A DNA stretch of 64,000 nt, taken from assembly GCF_002847285.1 (NCBI RefSeq), contig NZ_CP025407.1, positions 930,001 to 994,000 of the forward strand. The letters are read 5' to 3'. This document shows, piece after piece, positions 1 to 7,277 of this stretch (position 1 is its first letter; the number at the start of each line of letters is the position of its first letter). The DNA is from Streptomyces sp. CMB-StM0423. GTDB taxonomy: Bacteria; Actinomycetota; Actinomycetes; Streptomycetales; Streptomycetaceae. The notes below the pieces were generated by a model. The model had not been told where the DNA came from. It did no database searches and saw only the letters and a program-made list of their open reading frames with translations. Position numbers and translations under genes: made by a program.

Positions 1-421
1 GGAGCCCGAGTTCCGGGACGAGCGTCACTTCGGGCTGCTGGTCTACCGGCCCGCCTCCGCGGCCGCGGTCTTCCGCGGCACTCCGCCGCTGGAAGACCTC
101 GACGTGGACGACACCCTCGTCGTACGGGACATCCTCTTCTCCGACCTGTGGCGGATCTCCAGTTGGAACGACCTCGGTCCCGTGCATCTGCGCCGGGCCG
201 CGCCGCCGGAGCGGGCGGAACTGGAGGGCAGGCTCGGGGAGATCCGGGCGGGACACGAGATCTACCTGCTGGAGGCCGGGTCGGTGGAGACATACGTCAT
301 CGCGGGCGGTGTCACCTGGGCCGACTACGAGCTGGAGTCGCCCCTCCGGGACAGCCCGCTGCTCGAACGGGCCGCGGACCGGCGGCCCCCGGTCGACGGA
401 GTCATCCGGTACGGCCGCTGA
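1..421 (+). CDS. C-terminal part of an unrecognised protein (5' end outside window)
   Basis: An open frame enters from the left edge (first full codon at base 2) and ends at a TGA at 419-421, giving about 139 residues. The methionine at base 104 lies inside the frame and is unlikely to be the start, because coding continues upstream with no stop. The visible part is acidic and soluble, with no membrane segment. It is rich in Leu/Arg/Glu and contains stretches such as SDLWRISSWNDLG and GSVETYVIAGG. I do not recognise a family. It converges with the MMPL transporter gene, whose end is 10 bases away. Confidence 0.6.
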   Translation, partial: EPEFRDERHFGLLVYRPASAAAVFRGTPPLEDLDVDDTLVVRDILFSDLWRISSWNDLGPVHLRRAAPPERAELEGRLGEIRAGHEIYLLEAGSVETYVIAGGVTWADYELESPLRDSPLLERAADRRPPVDGVIRYGR

Positions 422-430
422 CGACCCGGC

Positions 431-2560
431 CTACCGCCTCGGGGGCCGGGACGGCCACCAGGTCTTCTCGCCGAGGAGGGTGACCGCGGCCGGGATCAGC
501 AGGGAGCGGACGAGGAAGGTGTCGATCAGGACGCCGATCGCCACCGCTATGCCGACCTCGGCGACCGTCACGTCCGGGATCTGGCCCAGGGCGGCGAACG
601 TGCCGGCCAGGACCAGGCCCGCCGCGGTGATGACGCCGCCGGTGGCCGTGAGGCCGCGGTGGACGGCCTCGCGGGTGGGGGCGTGGCGGCGTTCCTCGCG
701 GACGCGCTCCATCAGGAAGATCGTGTAGTCGACGCCCAGGGCGACCAGGAACACGAAGATGTAGACGAACAGGTCCGCGGCCACGCCGCCGAAGCCCATC
801 ACGTGGTCAAAGACCAGCGTCGCCAGCCCCAGGGAGGCGGCGAACGACAGGACGTTCGCGGCCATCAGCACCAGCGGGGCGACCAGGGAACGCAGCAGCA
901 GGGTGAGGATGGCGGCGACGGCAAGGAGCACGAGCGGGACGATGCGCCGGGTGTCGTCGAGCGCCGCGCTGCGGTAGTCGAGCTGGACGGCGGGGGTGCC
1001 GCCGACGAGGGCGCCGTCGGTGACGCGGGCGAGGTCGGCGCGGAGTCGGCGGATGGTGTCGCGGGCGGCGTCGCCGTACGGGTCGACGTCCAGCTCCACG
1101 CGCACGGTGGGCCGCCCGGCGACCGGATCACCGCGTTCTGCGGCGGCGACCCCGGGCAGGGCGGCGGCGGTGCGTTCGGCGGCGCGGAGGGTGCGCGGCG
1201 CGGCGTCGGCGGGCAGGACGACGGTCAGGGGTGCGGAGACCCCGTCGGGGAAGTGGCCGGTGAGCACCCGCTGCCCGGCGGCGGACTCGGCGGACGGCGG
1301 CACCTTGTCCAGCGGGTCGGCGGAGGTGTGCAGCCCGGTCAGCCCGACCGCGCCTGCGGCCAGGGCCAGGGTGGTCAGGACCGCGTAGCGCAGGGGCCGT
1401 CGGACGACACGGCTGCCGAGCGCGCTCCACATGCGGTGGCTGTCCGCGCCGCGCGGCTTCCCGGGGTACGGGCTGCGCGGCCACAGCAGCCAGCGGCCCG
1501 CGCACACCAGCAGCGCCGGCAGCAGCGTGAGCATGGCGAGCAGCGCGACCGCGATGCCGGACGCGGCCACCGGGCCGAGGCCGCGCAGCCCGGCGAGGTC
1601 GGCGACCAGCAGGCACAGCAGTCCCGCGACGACGGTGCCGGCGCTGGCGACGATGGCGGGGGTGGTGCGGCGCAGCGCCTCGGCCATGGCCTCGTGCCGG
1701 TCGGGGTGGCGGGCGAGTTCCTCGCGGTAGCGGGCCAGGAGGAGCAGCGCGTAGTCGGTGGCGGCCCCGAAGACCAGGACGATGAGGATGGCGGACGACA
1801 GGTCGGTGACCGACAGGCCGGCCCTGGCGAGCCCGTACGCCGCCCCGCGGGCGGTCAGCACGGCGGCCAGCGCGGCGAGCAGCGGCACGAGCCACAGCAC
1901 CGGGCTGCGGTAGGTGAGCAGCAGCAGGACCGCCACGATCACCATGGAGGTGAGCATCAGCGCCGCGTCCACGTCGCCCCCGCTGTTGTCGACGCCGAGG
2001 GCGGCCTCGCCGGCGACCTGGACGCGCAGGCCGGAGCCGCCGACGCCGTCGAGCGCGGTCCGCAGCGCCGCCACGCCGTTCTCCAGCCGCTCGTCGTCGG
2101 CGTGTCCGGGCTGGATGCGTACGGGGACGAGCGCGGCCCGGCCGTCGTCGGAGACCACCGGCGCGCCGGGCTGCCCGACGCCCGGGGCGTCGACGGCGGC
2201 CAGCGCCGTGCGGCCGGCGGTGACGGCCGCACGGTCGGCGTCGGTGAGCGGTCCCTGCTCGCGGCTGAAGACGACGAGGGCGGTCTCGGCCCGCGGGTGG
2301 CCGGCATCGGGTTCGGTCAACTCGGCGACGACGCTGGACTCGTAGCCGCCGGGCAGGTACGCGGCGGCGTCGTCGCGCTGGACGTCGCCGAGCCCGGCGG
2401 CCAGGACGGTGCCGGCGGCGGCCAGCGCCAGCCACACGAGCACCACCAGCCACTTCGTCCGCCGCAGTGTCCGGCCCAGGCGGGTGGGACCTGGAGGCGG
2501 CCCGGGGTGCGGACCCGGGGGCGGGGCGGGGTCGTTCGGGATCTTCGCGTTCGCTGCCAT
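431..2560 (-). CDS. MMPL/RND-family membrane transporter
   Basis: The 709-residue protein has the usual MMPL size and layout: an N-terminal membrane anchor after a Pro-rich leader, a large extracytoplasmic loop, five to six helices, and then the same pattern again. The duplicated RND motifs are visible as GAATDYALLLLARYREEL in the first half and LGVDYTIFLMERVREE in the second, both with the Asp-Tyr pair used for proton coupling. Such proteins export lipids, siderophores or drugs across the membrane; the substrate here is unknown. The ATG at 2558-2560 (MAANAK) is preferred; another ATG lies 12 codons upstream and neither has a clear ribosome site. The gene is divergent from a two-component system 153 bases away, a common arrangement in which the regulator controls the pump. 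Confidence 0.9.
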   Translation of the reverse strand: MAANAKIPNDPAPPPGPHPGPPPGPTRLGRTLRRTKWLVVLVWLALAAAGTVLAAGLGDVQRDDAAAYLPGGYESSVVAELTEPDAGHPRAETALVVFSREQGPLTDADRAAVTAGRTALAAVDAPGVGQPGAPVVSDDGRAALVPVRIQPGHADDERLENGVAALRTALDGVGGSGLRVQVAGEAALGVDNSGGDVDAALMLTSMVIVAVLLLLTYRSPVLWLVPLLAALAAVLTARGAAYGLARAGLSVTDLSSAILIVLVFGAATDYALLLLARYREELARHPDRHEAMAEALRRTTPAIVASAGTVVAGLLCLLVADLAGLRGLGPVAASGIAVALLAMLTLLPALLVCAGRWLLWPRSPYPGKPRGADSHRMWSALGSRVVRRPLRYAVLTTLALAAGAVGLTGLHTSADPLDKVPPSAESAAGQRVLTGHFPDGVSAPLTVVLPADAAPRTLRAAERTAAALPGVAAAERGDPVAGRPTVRVELDVDPYGDAARDTIRRLRADLARVTDGALVGGTPAVQLDYRSAALDDTRRIVPLVLLAVAAILTLLLRSLVAPLVLMAANVLSFAASLGLATLVFDHVMGFGGVAADLFVYIFVFLVALGVDYTIFLMERVREERRHAPTREAVHRGLTATGGVITAAGLVLAGTFAALGQIPDVTVAEVGIAVAIGVLIDTFLVRSLLIPAAVTLLGEKTWWPSRPPRR

Positions 2561-2713
2561 GAGGCCATTGAGCGCGAGGCGGGCCCGCGCGGGCATCGCC
2601 GCCGCGAGCGCATCGCCCGGCGCCCGTCTCACTCTCAGGGACCAGTCGCCGCCGCCGCGGATCGCTCCCGCGGACGGCGCCGGACGGCGTTCCGTCCCCG
2701 TACGCTCGGCACG

Positions 2714-3985
2714 ATGACCGCGACGCCCGGCACCCCCGCCCTGCTCACCGCCGCCCGCCCGGGGTCGGTGGCGGCGCTGGAGATCGCCGTGGTGGCGGCG
2801 GCGCTGGCGCCGGCGTTCCTCGACCAGGCCACCACCGACAGCTCCGCCGCAGGCTGGCTCGCCCTCGCCGGCTACGGCCTCGCCGCCGCCCTGGGCCTCG
2901 CCGTACGCAGGCGCCACCCGCTGGCAGCGCTGGCCGCCGTGCTGGTCGCGCTGGTCGTCACCGAGCTGGCCTGCGCGTGGGCCGAGGTGGGCCTGACGCC
3001 GCTGGCCGTCCTGCCGCTGGCGTTCGCGCTGTATGCGGCCGGGGCCCACGCGCCGCCCCGGCACTCCGCGCTCGCCCTGTCCTGCGGCGCGGCACTCGTC
3101 GCCGTCGCCGTGGTGGTCAACCACGCCACGGCGGCCGACGACTGGCGCGGCGGCTCCGACGTGCTGGCCGTGCTCGCGCCGCTGCCCGCCGCCTGGGCGC
3201 TGGGGCTGGCCGCGCGCGGCCGGCGCGAGGAACTGGCCGCCGCCGAGCGGCGCGCGGCGGACGCCCAGCGCGCGCAGGCGCTGCGCGCGGAGCGGGCGGC
3301 GGCGGCCGAGCGGGTGCGGATCGCCCGCGACATGCACGACGTCGCGGCCCACTCCCTCACGCTGCTGGTGCTGCACGCCGAGACGCTGCGGGCGCGCTCC
3401 GGCGAACTGCCGGACTGGGCGCGCGAGGGCATCGACGCCGTCGCGAGCGCGGGCCGGCAGGCGACCACGGAGATGCGCGACATGCTGGGCGTCCTGCGCG
3501 ACCAGACCGGCGAGGCCGCCCCGCGCAGCCCGGCGCCCCAACTCGCCGACGTGCCGCGCCTGGTCGCGGCCGCCGAGCGGGCGGGTGGCCGGGTGCGCCT
3601 GGAGATGGGCGAGCCGGCCGCCGCGCTGCCGCGCCCCGTGCAGCTCGCGGCGTACCGGCTGGTCCAGGAGTCGCTGGCCAACGCCCGCCGCCACGCGCCG
3701 GGGGCGGAGGTCGAGATCCGGGTCGGCGCCGACGCGCGCGGCACCCGGGTCCGGGTCGACTGCGGCCCGCCGCCGCCCGGCCACGTCCCCTCCCCCGGCA
3801 GCGGCGTGGGGCTCACCGGGCTGCGCGAGCGCATCGCGGCGCTCGGCGGCGACCTCACCGCGGGCCCGGCGCCGGACGGCCGCTTCGCCGTCACGGCCAC
3901 GATCCCGGCGGATTCTTCGGTGGCATCCTCGCCGGTCTCCCCGTCGACGTCCCCGAAGGGAGGGCCCGTCGGTGCCGAACGCTGA
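2714..3985 (+). CDS. NarL-type sensor histidine kinase
   Basis: The 423-residue protein has about five N-terminal membrane helices (residues 20-170), a short coiled-coil linker and then a HisKA_3 dimerisation/phosphoacceptor helix with His208 in the motif RIARDMHDVAAHSL. It ends in an HATPase_c domain (about 310-405) with the N-box QESLANARRHA and a G-rich GSGVGLTGLRER segment. The short membrane sensor has no large external domain, so the stimulus is probably in or near the membrane. It overlaps the response regulator gene by 14 bases and stands back-to-back with the MMPL pump. Control of that pump is a reasonable inference. Confidence 0.92.
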   Translation: MTATPGTPALLTAARPGSVAALEIAVVAAALAPAFLDQATTDSSAAGWLALAGYGLAAALGLAVRRRHPLAALAAVLVALVVTELACAWAEVGLTPLAVLPLAFALYAAGAHAPPRHSALALSCGAALVAVAVVVNHATAADDWRGGSDVLAVLAPLPAAWALGLAARGRREELAAAERRAADAQRAQALRAERAAAAERVRIARDMHDVAAHSLTLLVLHAETLRARSGELPDWAREGIDAVASAGRQATTEMRDMLGVLRDQTGEAAPRSPAPQLADVPRLVAAAERAGGRVRLEMGEPAAALPRPVQLAAYRLVQESLANARRHAPGAEVEIRVGADARGTRVRVDCGPPPPGHVPSPGSGVGLTGLRERIAALGGDLTAGPAPDGRFAVTATIPADSSVASSPVSPSTSPKGGPVGAER

Positions 3986-4643
3986 CCCCGGGGCCGCCGC
4001 CGTCCGCGTCGTCATCGCCGACGACGAGCGCGTCGTACGCGACGGGCTGCGCCTGATGCTCGAAACCCGCCCCGGCTTCACCGTCGTCGGCACCGCGGGC
4101 GACGGCGACCACGCCCTGCGGCTGGCCCGCGATCTCGCGCCCGACGTCCTCATGCTCGACGTGCGCATGCCGGGCCACGACGGGCTGTGGGTGCTGGCCC
4201 GGCTGGCGGAGGGCGGGCTTCTGGACCGTACGAGGGTGCTGATGCTCACGACCTTCGACATGGACGAGTACGTGGACGAGGCCCTCACCGGCGGCGCCGG
4301 CGGCTTCCTGCTCAAGAGCGCGTCGTACGAACAGATCACCGCCGCCGTCGAGGCCACGGCCGCCGGCGACGGCGCGCTGAGCCCCAGCGTCGCCCGCCGC
4401 CTCATCCGCAGCTACGCCGCCGGCCGCCGCACCCGGCGTACGGGACTGGACCGCGTCGCCGGTCTCACCCCGCGGGAGCGCGACGTACTCACCCTGATCG
4501 GCGAGGGGTTGAGCAACGCGGAGATCGCGGCCCGCCTGGTCGTCTCGGAGCACACGGTGAAGAGCCACGTCAGCCGCCTCCTCGCCAAGACCGGCTGCCG
4601 CGACCGCGCCCAGGCGGCCCTCCTCGCCCGCCGCGTCGACTGA
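3972..4643 (+). CDS. NarL/FixJ-type response regulator
   Basis: The 223-residue protein has an N-terminal receiver domain with the acidic pair in IADDER, the phosphorylation site Asp63 in MLDVRMPG, the switch Thr in MLTTFD and the Lys of LLKSAS. A LuxR-type helix-turn-helix covers about residues 155-220 (LTPRERDVLTLIGEGLSNAE). The GTG at 3972-3974 is chosen because a GGGAGG stands just upstream and the receiver fold starts 10 residues later. The overlap with the kinase gene means the two proteins are co-translated as a cognate pair. Confidence 0.93.
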   Translation: MPNADPGAAAVRVVIADDERVVRDGLRLMLETRPGFTVVGTAGDGDHALRLARDLAPDVLMLDVRMPGHDGLWVLARLAEGGLLDRTRVLMLTTFDMDEYVDEALTGGAGGFLLKSASYEQITAAVEATAAGDGALSPSVARRLIRSYAAGRRTRRTGLDRVAGLTPRERDVLTLIGEGLSNAEIAARLVVSEHTVKSHVSRLLAKTGCRDRAQAALLARRVD

Positions 4644-4653
4644 CGCGGACCGG

Positions 4654-4669
4654 GCGGGCGTTCGCCCGC
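4654..4669. terminator. Short GC hairpin between convergent genes
   Basis: GCGGGC at 4654-4659 pairs with GCCCGC at 4664-4669 around a GTTC loop. It lies in the 31-base gap between the response regulator and the convergent lipoprotein gene, so it may end transcription from both sides. No T-run follows, as is usual in these genomes. Confidence 0.4.
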
Positions 4670-4674
4670 GCCGT

Positions 4675-5058
4675 TCAGTCCGCGCGGCGGAAGCGGTACA
4701 CCGCGTCGCCGGGGGCGCCGGTCGGGGTTGCCCGGAGGGTGTCGCCGTCGACCCGGACGTCCAGGCTCACCGGCACGTTGACAGTGATACACGAGTCGGA
4801 GCCGGCGAAGGCGATCCGGAAGCGGTCGTCGCCGGTGGCCTCCACGGTGGCCCCGCCGCACAGGCTCGAAGGCGGCGTACCGAGCGTGGCCTTGCCGCCG
4901 TCGACGCTGATCGTCGCGTTGTCCGCGAAGTGCGCGAAGCCCGCGGGCTGCGCGCCGTCGGCCGCCCACTCACCGGTGACCGGGTCGAGTTCATCGGACC
5001 CGGAGCATCCGGCCAGCAGAGCGATCGGAACGGCACAGCACGCAAGCAGTCGGCGCAT
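4675..5058 (-). CDS. Small secreted lipoprotein, unknown function
   Basis: The 127-residue protein begins with a lipoprotein signal peptide: Arg-Arg, a hydrophobic stretch and the lipobox LLAGC with Cys at about residue 18. The mature part is about 110 residues and mostly predicted beta strand, with three further cysteines. Phrases such as TGEWAADG, ATISVDGGKATLG and GSDSCITVNV suggest a small META/HslJ-like or lipocalin-like domain, but I cannot assign a family. It is expected to be anchored to the outer face of the membrane. It is convergent with the response regulator gene and lies 39 bases downstream of the thioesterase gene on the same strand. Confidence 0.75.
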   Translation of the reverse strand: MRRLLACCAVPIALLAGCSGSDELDPVTGEWAADGAQPAGFAHFADNATISVDGGKATLGTPPSSLCGGATVEATGDDRFRIAFAGSDSCITVNVPVSLDVRVDGDTLRATPTGAPGDAVYRFRRAD

Positions 5059-5097
5059 CGGAAACCCCCCACAAGGTCACGGCCACTCTACGCGGAG

Positions 5098-5553
5098 TCA
5101 TCGCTCCCGCGGCACGCGGATCAGCGTCTGCTGGCCGTTGGCGACGAGCTTGCGTACGCCGTCGGCACGGTGCCCGAAGACCTCAAGACCGCACACCGTC
5201 AGGGTGCGCCCGGACTTCAGCACCGTGCCCACCGCCTCCAGGTGTTCGCCCACCGCGGGCGCCAGGAGGTTGATCTTGTACTCGACGGTGAGGACGTCTG
5301 CGTCCTCGGGGAAGAGCGTGTACCCGGCGTACCCGCCCGCGCTGTCCGCGATCGCGCTCGTGGCGCCCGCGTGGAAGTAGCCGTGCTGCTGGGTGACTTC
5401 GGGCCTGGCCGGCAGCACGATGTGCACGCGGCCCGGCGCGACCAGGGAGATCCGGGCGCCGAGATGGCGCATCAGGCCCTGCCGGTCGAAGCTCTCCCGC
5501 ACCCGCTCCCGCACCTTCGGGCTCGCTTCCCCTGACTGCGACTCGTCCTCCAC
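5098..5553 (-). CDS. PaaI-like hotdog-fold thioesterase
   Basis: The 151-residue, single-domain protein fits the PaaI/YbgC-like acyl-CoA thioesterase family (usually 130-160 residues). The diagnostic segment HGYFHAGATSAIADSAGGYA (about residues 57-76) holds the conserved HGG/A loop and the catalytic acidic residue on the following helix. It is followed by the strand TVEYKINLLAP typical of the fold. It would hydrolyse an acyl- or aryl-CoA in the cytoplasm; the acyl group cannot be told from sequence. It is divergent from the Tat-exported protein gene. Nothing nearby points to a specific pathway. Confidence 0.85.
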   Translation of the reverse strand: MEDESQSGEASPKVRERVRESFDRQGLMRHLGARISLVAPGRVHIVLPARPEVTQQHGYFHAGATSAIADSAGGYAGYTLFPEDADVLTVEYKINLLAPAVGEHLEAVGTVLKSGRTLTVCGLEVFGHRADGVRKLVANGQQTLIRVPRER

Positions 5554-5637
5554 GGATCTCCTCCCGAAGCGGCGCGGCGCGGCCGCCGGCGCTGCGCCGA
5601 CGGCCCCGAGTGGTGCGCAGCGTATCGACGCCGCCCC

Positions 5638-5665
5638 TTGTCAGATGCCATTCCCACGTGAGAAT
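5638..5665 (+). promoter_or_regulatory. Probable promoter with a palindromic operator for the Tat-exported protein gene
   Basis: A -35 like TTGTCA at 5638-5643 is followed after 16 bases by a -10 like GAGAAT at 5660-5665. The segment 5650-5665, ATTCCCACGTGAGAAT, is an imperfect 16-bp palindrome with a CACGTG core (one mismatched pair) that covers the -10. That position would suit a repressor. The start codon lies 40 bases downstream. Confidence 0.4.
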
Positions 5666-5704
5666 CCACAGAGACACTTTCCTCACAGACCGCAGGAGCG
5701 CCGT

Positions 5705-7117
5705 ATGACCTCTTCGCACCGTCTGTCCCGCCGCCACCTCATCGGCGCCTCCGCCGCCGTCGGCGCCGCCTCGGCCCTCGGGCTGCCGGCCGCAGCCCGG
5801 GCCGCCGGAACGGCCGCAGCCCCCGGCGGGGTGGTGCCCATCGACTGGGCCCGGCTCGGCTCGTACGGCGCCAACGACGCCGCCGGACGTCGGGTCAAGG
5901 CGATCCTGGCGGGCAGCGCGCGCTATCTCATCGGCCCCTGGTACGCCGGGACTTACCGCTCGTACCTCCCCGACGGCTACATCGACCTCCGCGGCACCGA
6001 CGAGCGTGCCATCCGCCTGCCCGCCATGGCCGCCGTCGCCGCCACCACCGCCCTGGTCACCGGCGTCTACGACCCGCGCACCCTCTCCGCCGCCAACGCC
6101 ACCATCCGCACCCGCAACCTCATCCGCACCATCGCGGCCCGCCACCTGGCCAACAACACCAATCCCGCCACCCGCTGGGGCAACACCTGGCAGAGCGCCC
6201 TGTGGGCGTACTACACCGCCCTCGCCGGCTGGCTCTTCTGGGACGAGCTGGACGACCGGGAGCGCGGCCACCTCGCCGCGATGACGGCCTGGGAGGCGGA
6301 CCGGCTCACCACCGGCAACGACGTCTACCTCATCGGTACCTCCGGCGAACAGCTCTACGAGAAGCGCCGCGACGGCACCGCCGTCACCCCCGGCGACAGC
6401 AAGGCGGAGGAGGACAACTGGAGCGCCGCCGTCCTCTCGCTGGCCGAGGCCATGATGCCCGGTCACCCGCGCGCCCCCGTCTGGGCCCGGCGCAACGTCG
6501 AACTCCTGCTGGCGGCCGCCGCCTGCCCCGCGGACCTCACCGGCGGTGAGACGATCAACGGCATCGAGCTGTCCACCTGGCTGCGGGGCACGAACATCGC
6601 CGACGACGGCACCCTGGACAACCACCACATCCTGCACCCGCTCTACATGGTCGCGTTCGACCAGAGCCTCTACGAGGGCTTCGTCTACGGCCTCGCGGGC
6701 CGCGCCGCACCGCGCGCCGCCCTGCACAACATCACCCGCGTCTACTCCGCCCTCGTCGACCTGCCCTTCCAGGCCCCCGACGGCACCATGAAGACCATCT
6801 ACCAGCCGCGCAGCGGCGAGATCTACTACCCCGAGGGCAACGACTGGGGCACCCACTTCCCCTTCTACTTCGGCAACTTCGACCTGCTGGTCTCCCTCAC
6901 CGCCCAGGACACCGGCATCGACCCGGCCGCCGCCTCCTGGGAGCGCCACCACAACGAGGAGCAGCTCGCCATGATGGCCCGGTTCGACGACGGCCGCACG
7001 TACGGGGCGTCCGGCGAGAACACGTACTACGGCCGCGAACACCGCATCGGCGCGATGGCGGGCCAGGCGTTCCTGACCCTCCACCTCGCCAGAAAGGACA
7101 AGCTCCGCTTCACGTAG
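5705..7117 (+). CDS. Tat-exported protein, possible alpha/alpha-toroid carbohydrate-active enzyme
   Basis: The 470-residue protein starts with a twin-arginine signal (SRRHLIGAS, then a hydrophobic Ala-rich stretch ending near AARA at residue 35), so it is exported folded. The ATG at 5705 follows an AGGAG and is the only start that places the signal at the N-terminus. The mature part is rich in aromatic and polar motifs: RWGNTWQSALWAYY, EEDNWSAAV, LDNHHILHPLYM and GNDWGTHFPFYF. Repeated helical pairs and His/Asn/Trp/Tyr-rich loops recall (alpha/alpha)6 toroid enzymes such as polysaccharide lyases or heparinase-like proteins, but I cannot place it in a family. The downstream alpha-L-fucosidase supports a role in glycan breakdown. 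A strong hairpin follows the stop. Confidence 0.75.
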   Translation: MTSSHRLSRRHLIGASAAVGAASALGLPAAARAAGTAAAPGGVVPIDWARLGSYGANDAAGRRVKAILAGSARYLIGPWYAGTYRSYLPDGYIDLRGTDERAIRLPAMAAVAATTALVTGVYDPRTLSAANATIRTRNLIRTIAARHLANNTNPATRWGNTWQSALWAYYTALAGWLFWDELDDRERGHLAAMTAWEADRLTTGNDVYLIGTSGEQLYEKRRDGTAVTPGDSKAEEDNWSAAVLSLAEAMMPGHPRAPVWARRNVELLLAAAACPADLTGGETINGIELSTWLRGTNIADDGTLDNHHILHPLYMVAFDQSLYEGFVYGLAGRAAPRAALHNITRVYSALVDLPFQAPDGTMKTIYQPRSGEIYYPEGNDWGTHFPFYFGNFDLLVSLTAQDTGIDPAAASWERHHNEEQLAMMARFDDGRTYGASGENTYYGREHRIGAMAGQAFLTLHLARKDKLRFT

Positions 7118-7125
7118 CTCGGGCG

Positions 7126-7153
7126 CTGCGGGGGTCTGAACGGGCCCCCGCAG
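7126..7153 (+). terminator. Hairpin terminator after the Tat-exported protein gene
   Basis: CTGCGGGGG at 7126-7134 pairs perfectly with CCCCCGCAG at 7145-7153 (9 bp, 10-base loop). It starts 9 bases after the stop codon and so separates this gene from the fucosidase gene. Confidence 0.65.
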
Positions 7154-7220
7154 GCCCATACATCGGAGCTATCACCCACACCTCGCCGCTACACAGCGAA
7201 ACTTACCGATGCGCTGCCCA

Positions 7221-7265
7221 TTGACATCCGATGTATCCGTTCCTACCTTCCGGGTCATCCGATGA
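7221..7265 (+). promoter_or_regulatory. Promoter with two palindromic operators upstream of the alpha-L-fucosidase
   Basis: A perfect -35 TTGACA at 7221-7226, a 17-base spacer and the -10 TACCTT at 7244-7249 predict a start of transcription near 7256. Two 11-bp odd palindromes lie on it: ACATCCGATGT at 7224-7234, overlapping the -35, and TCATCCGATGA at 7255-7265, overlapping the start point. Their centres are 31 bases apart, about three helical turns. A further half-site in inverse orientation (TACATCGGA, 7159-7167) lies upstream. This is the pattern of a sugar-responsive repressor; no candidate repressor gene is adjacent. Confidence 0.7.
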
Positions 7266-7277
7266 ATTGGAGCTGCG

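Noticed and set aside
659..2713. Long plus-strand frame antisense to the MMPL gene
   Set aside because: Its composition (Gly/Arg/Gln/Asp-rich, no fold) is typical of GC shadow frames. The kinase begins at 2714 in the same frame.
431..4405. A single 1324-residue minus-strand protein
   Set aside because: Only the part up to 2560 is the MMPL transporter. The rest is the antisense of the kinase and regulator genes, kept open by high GC.
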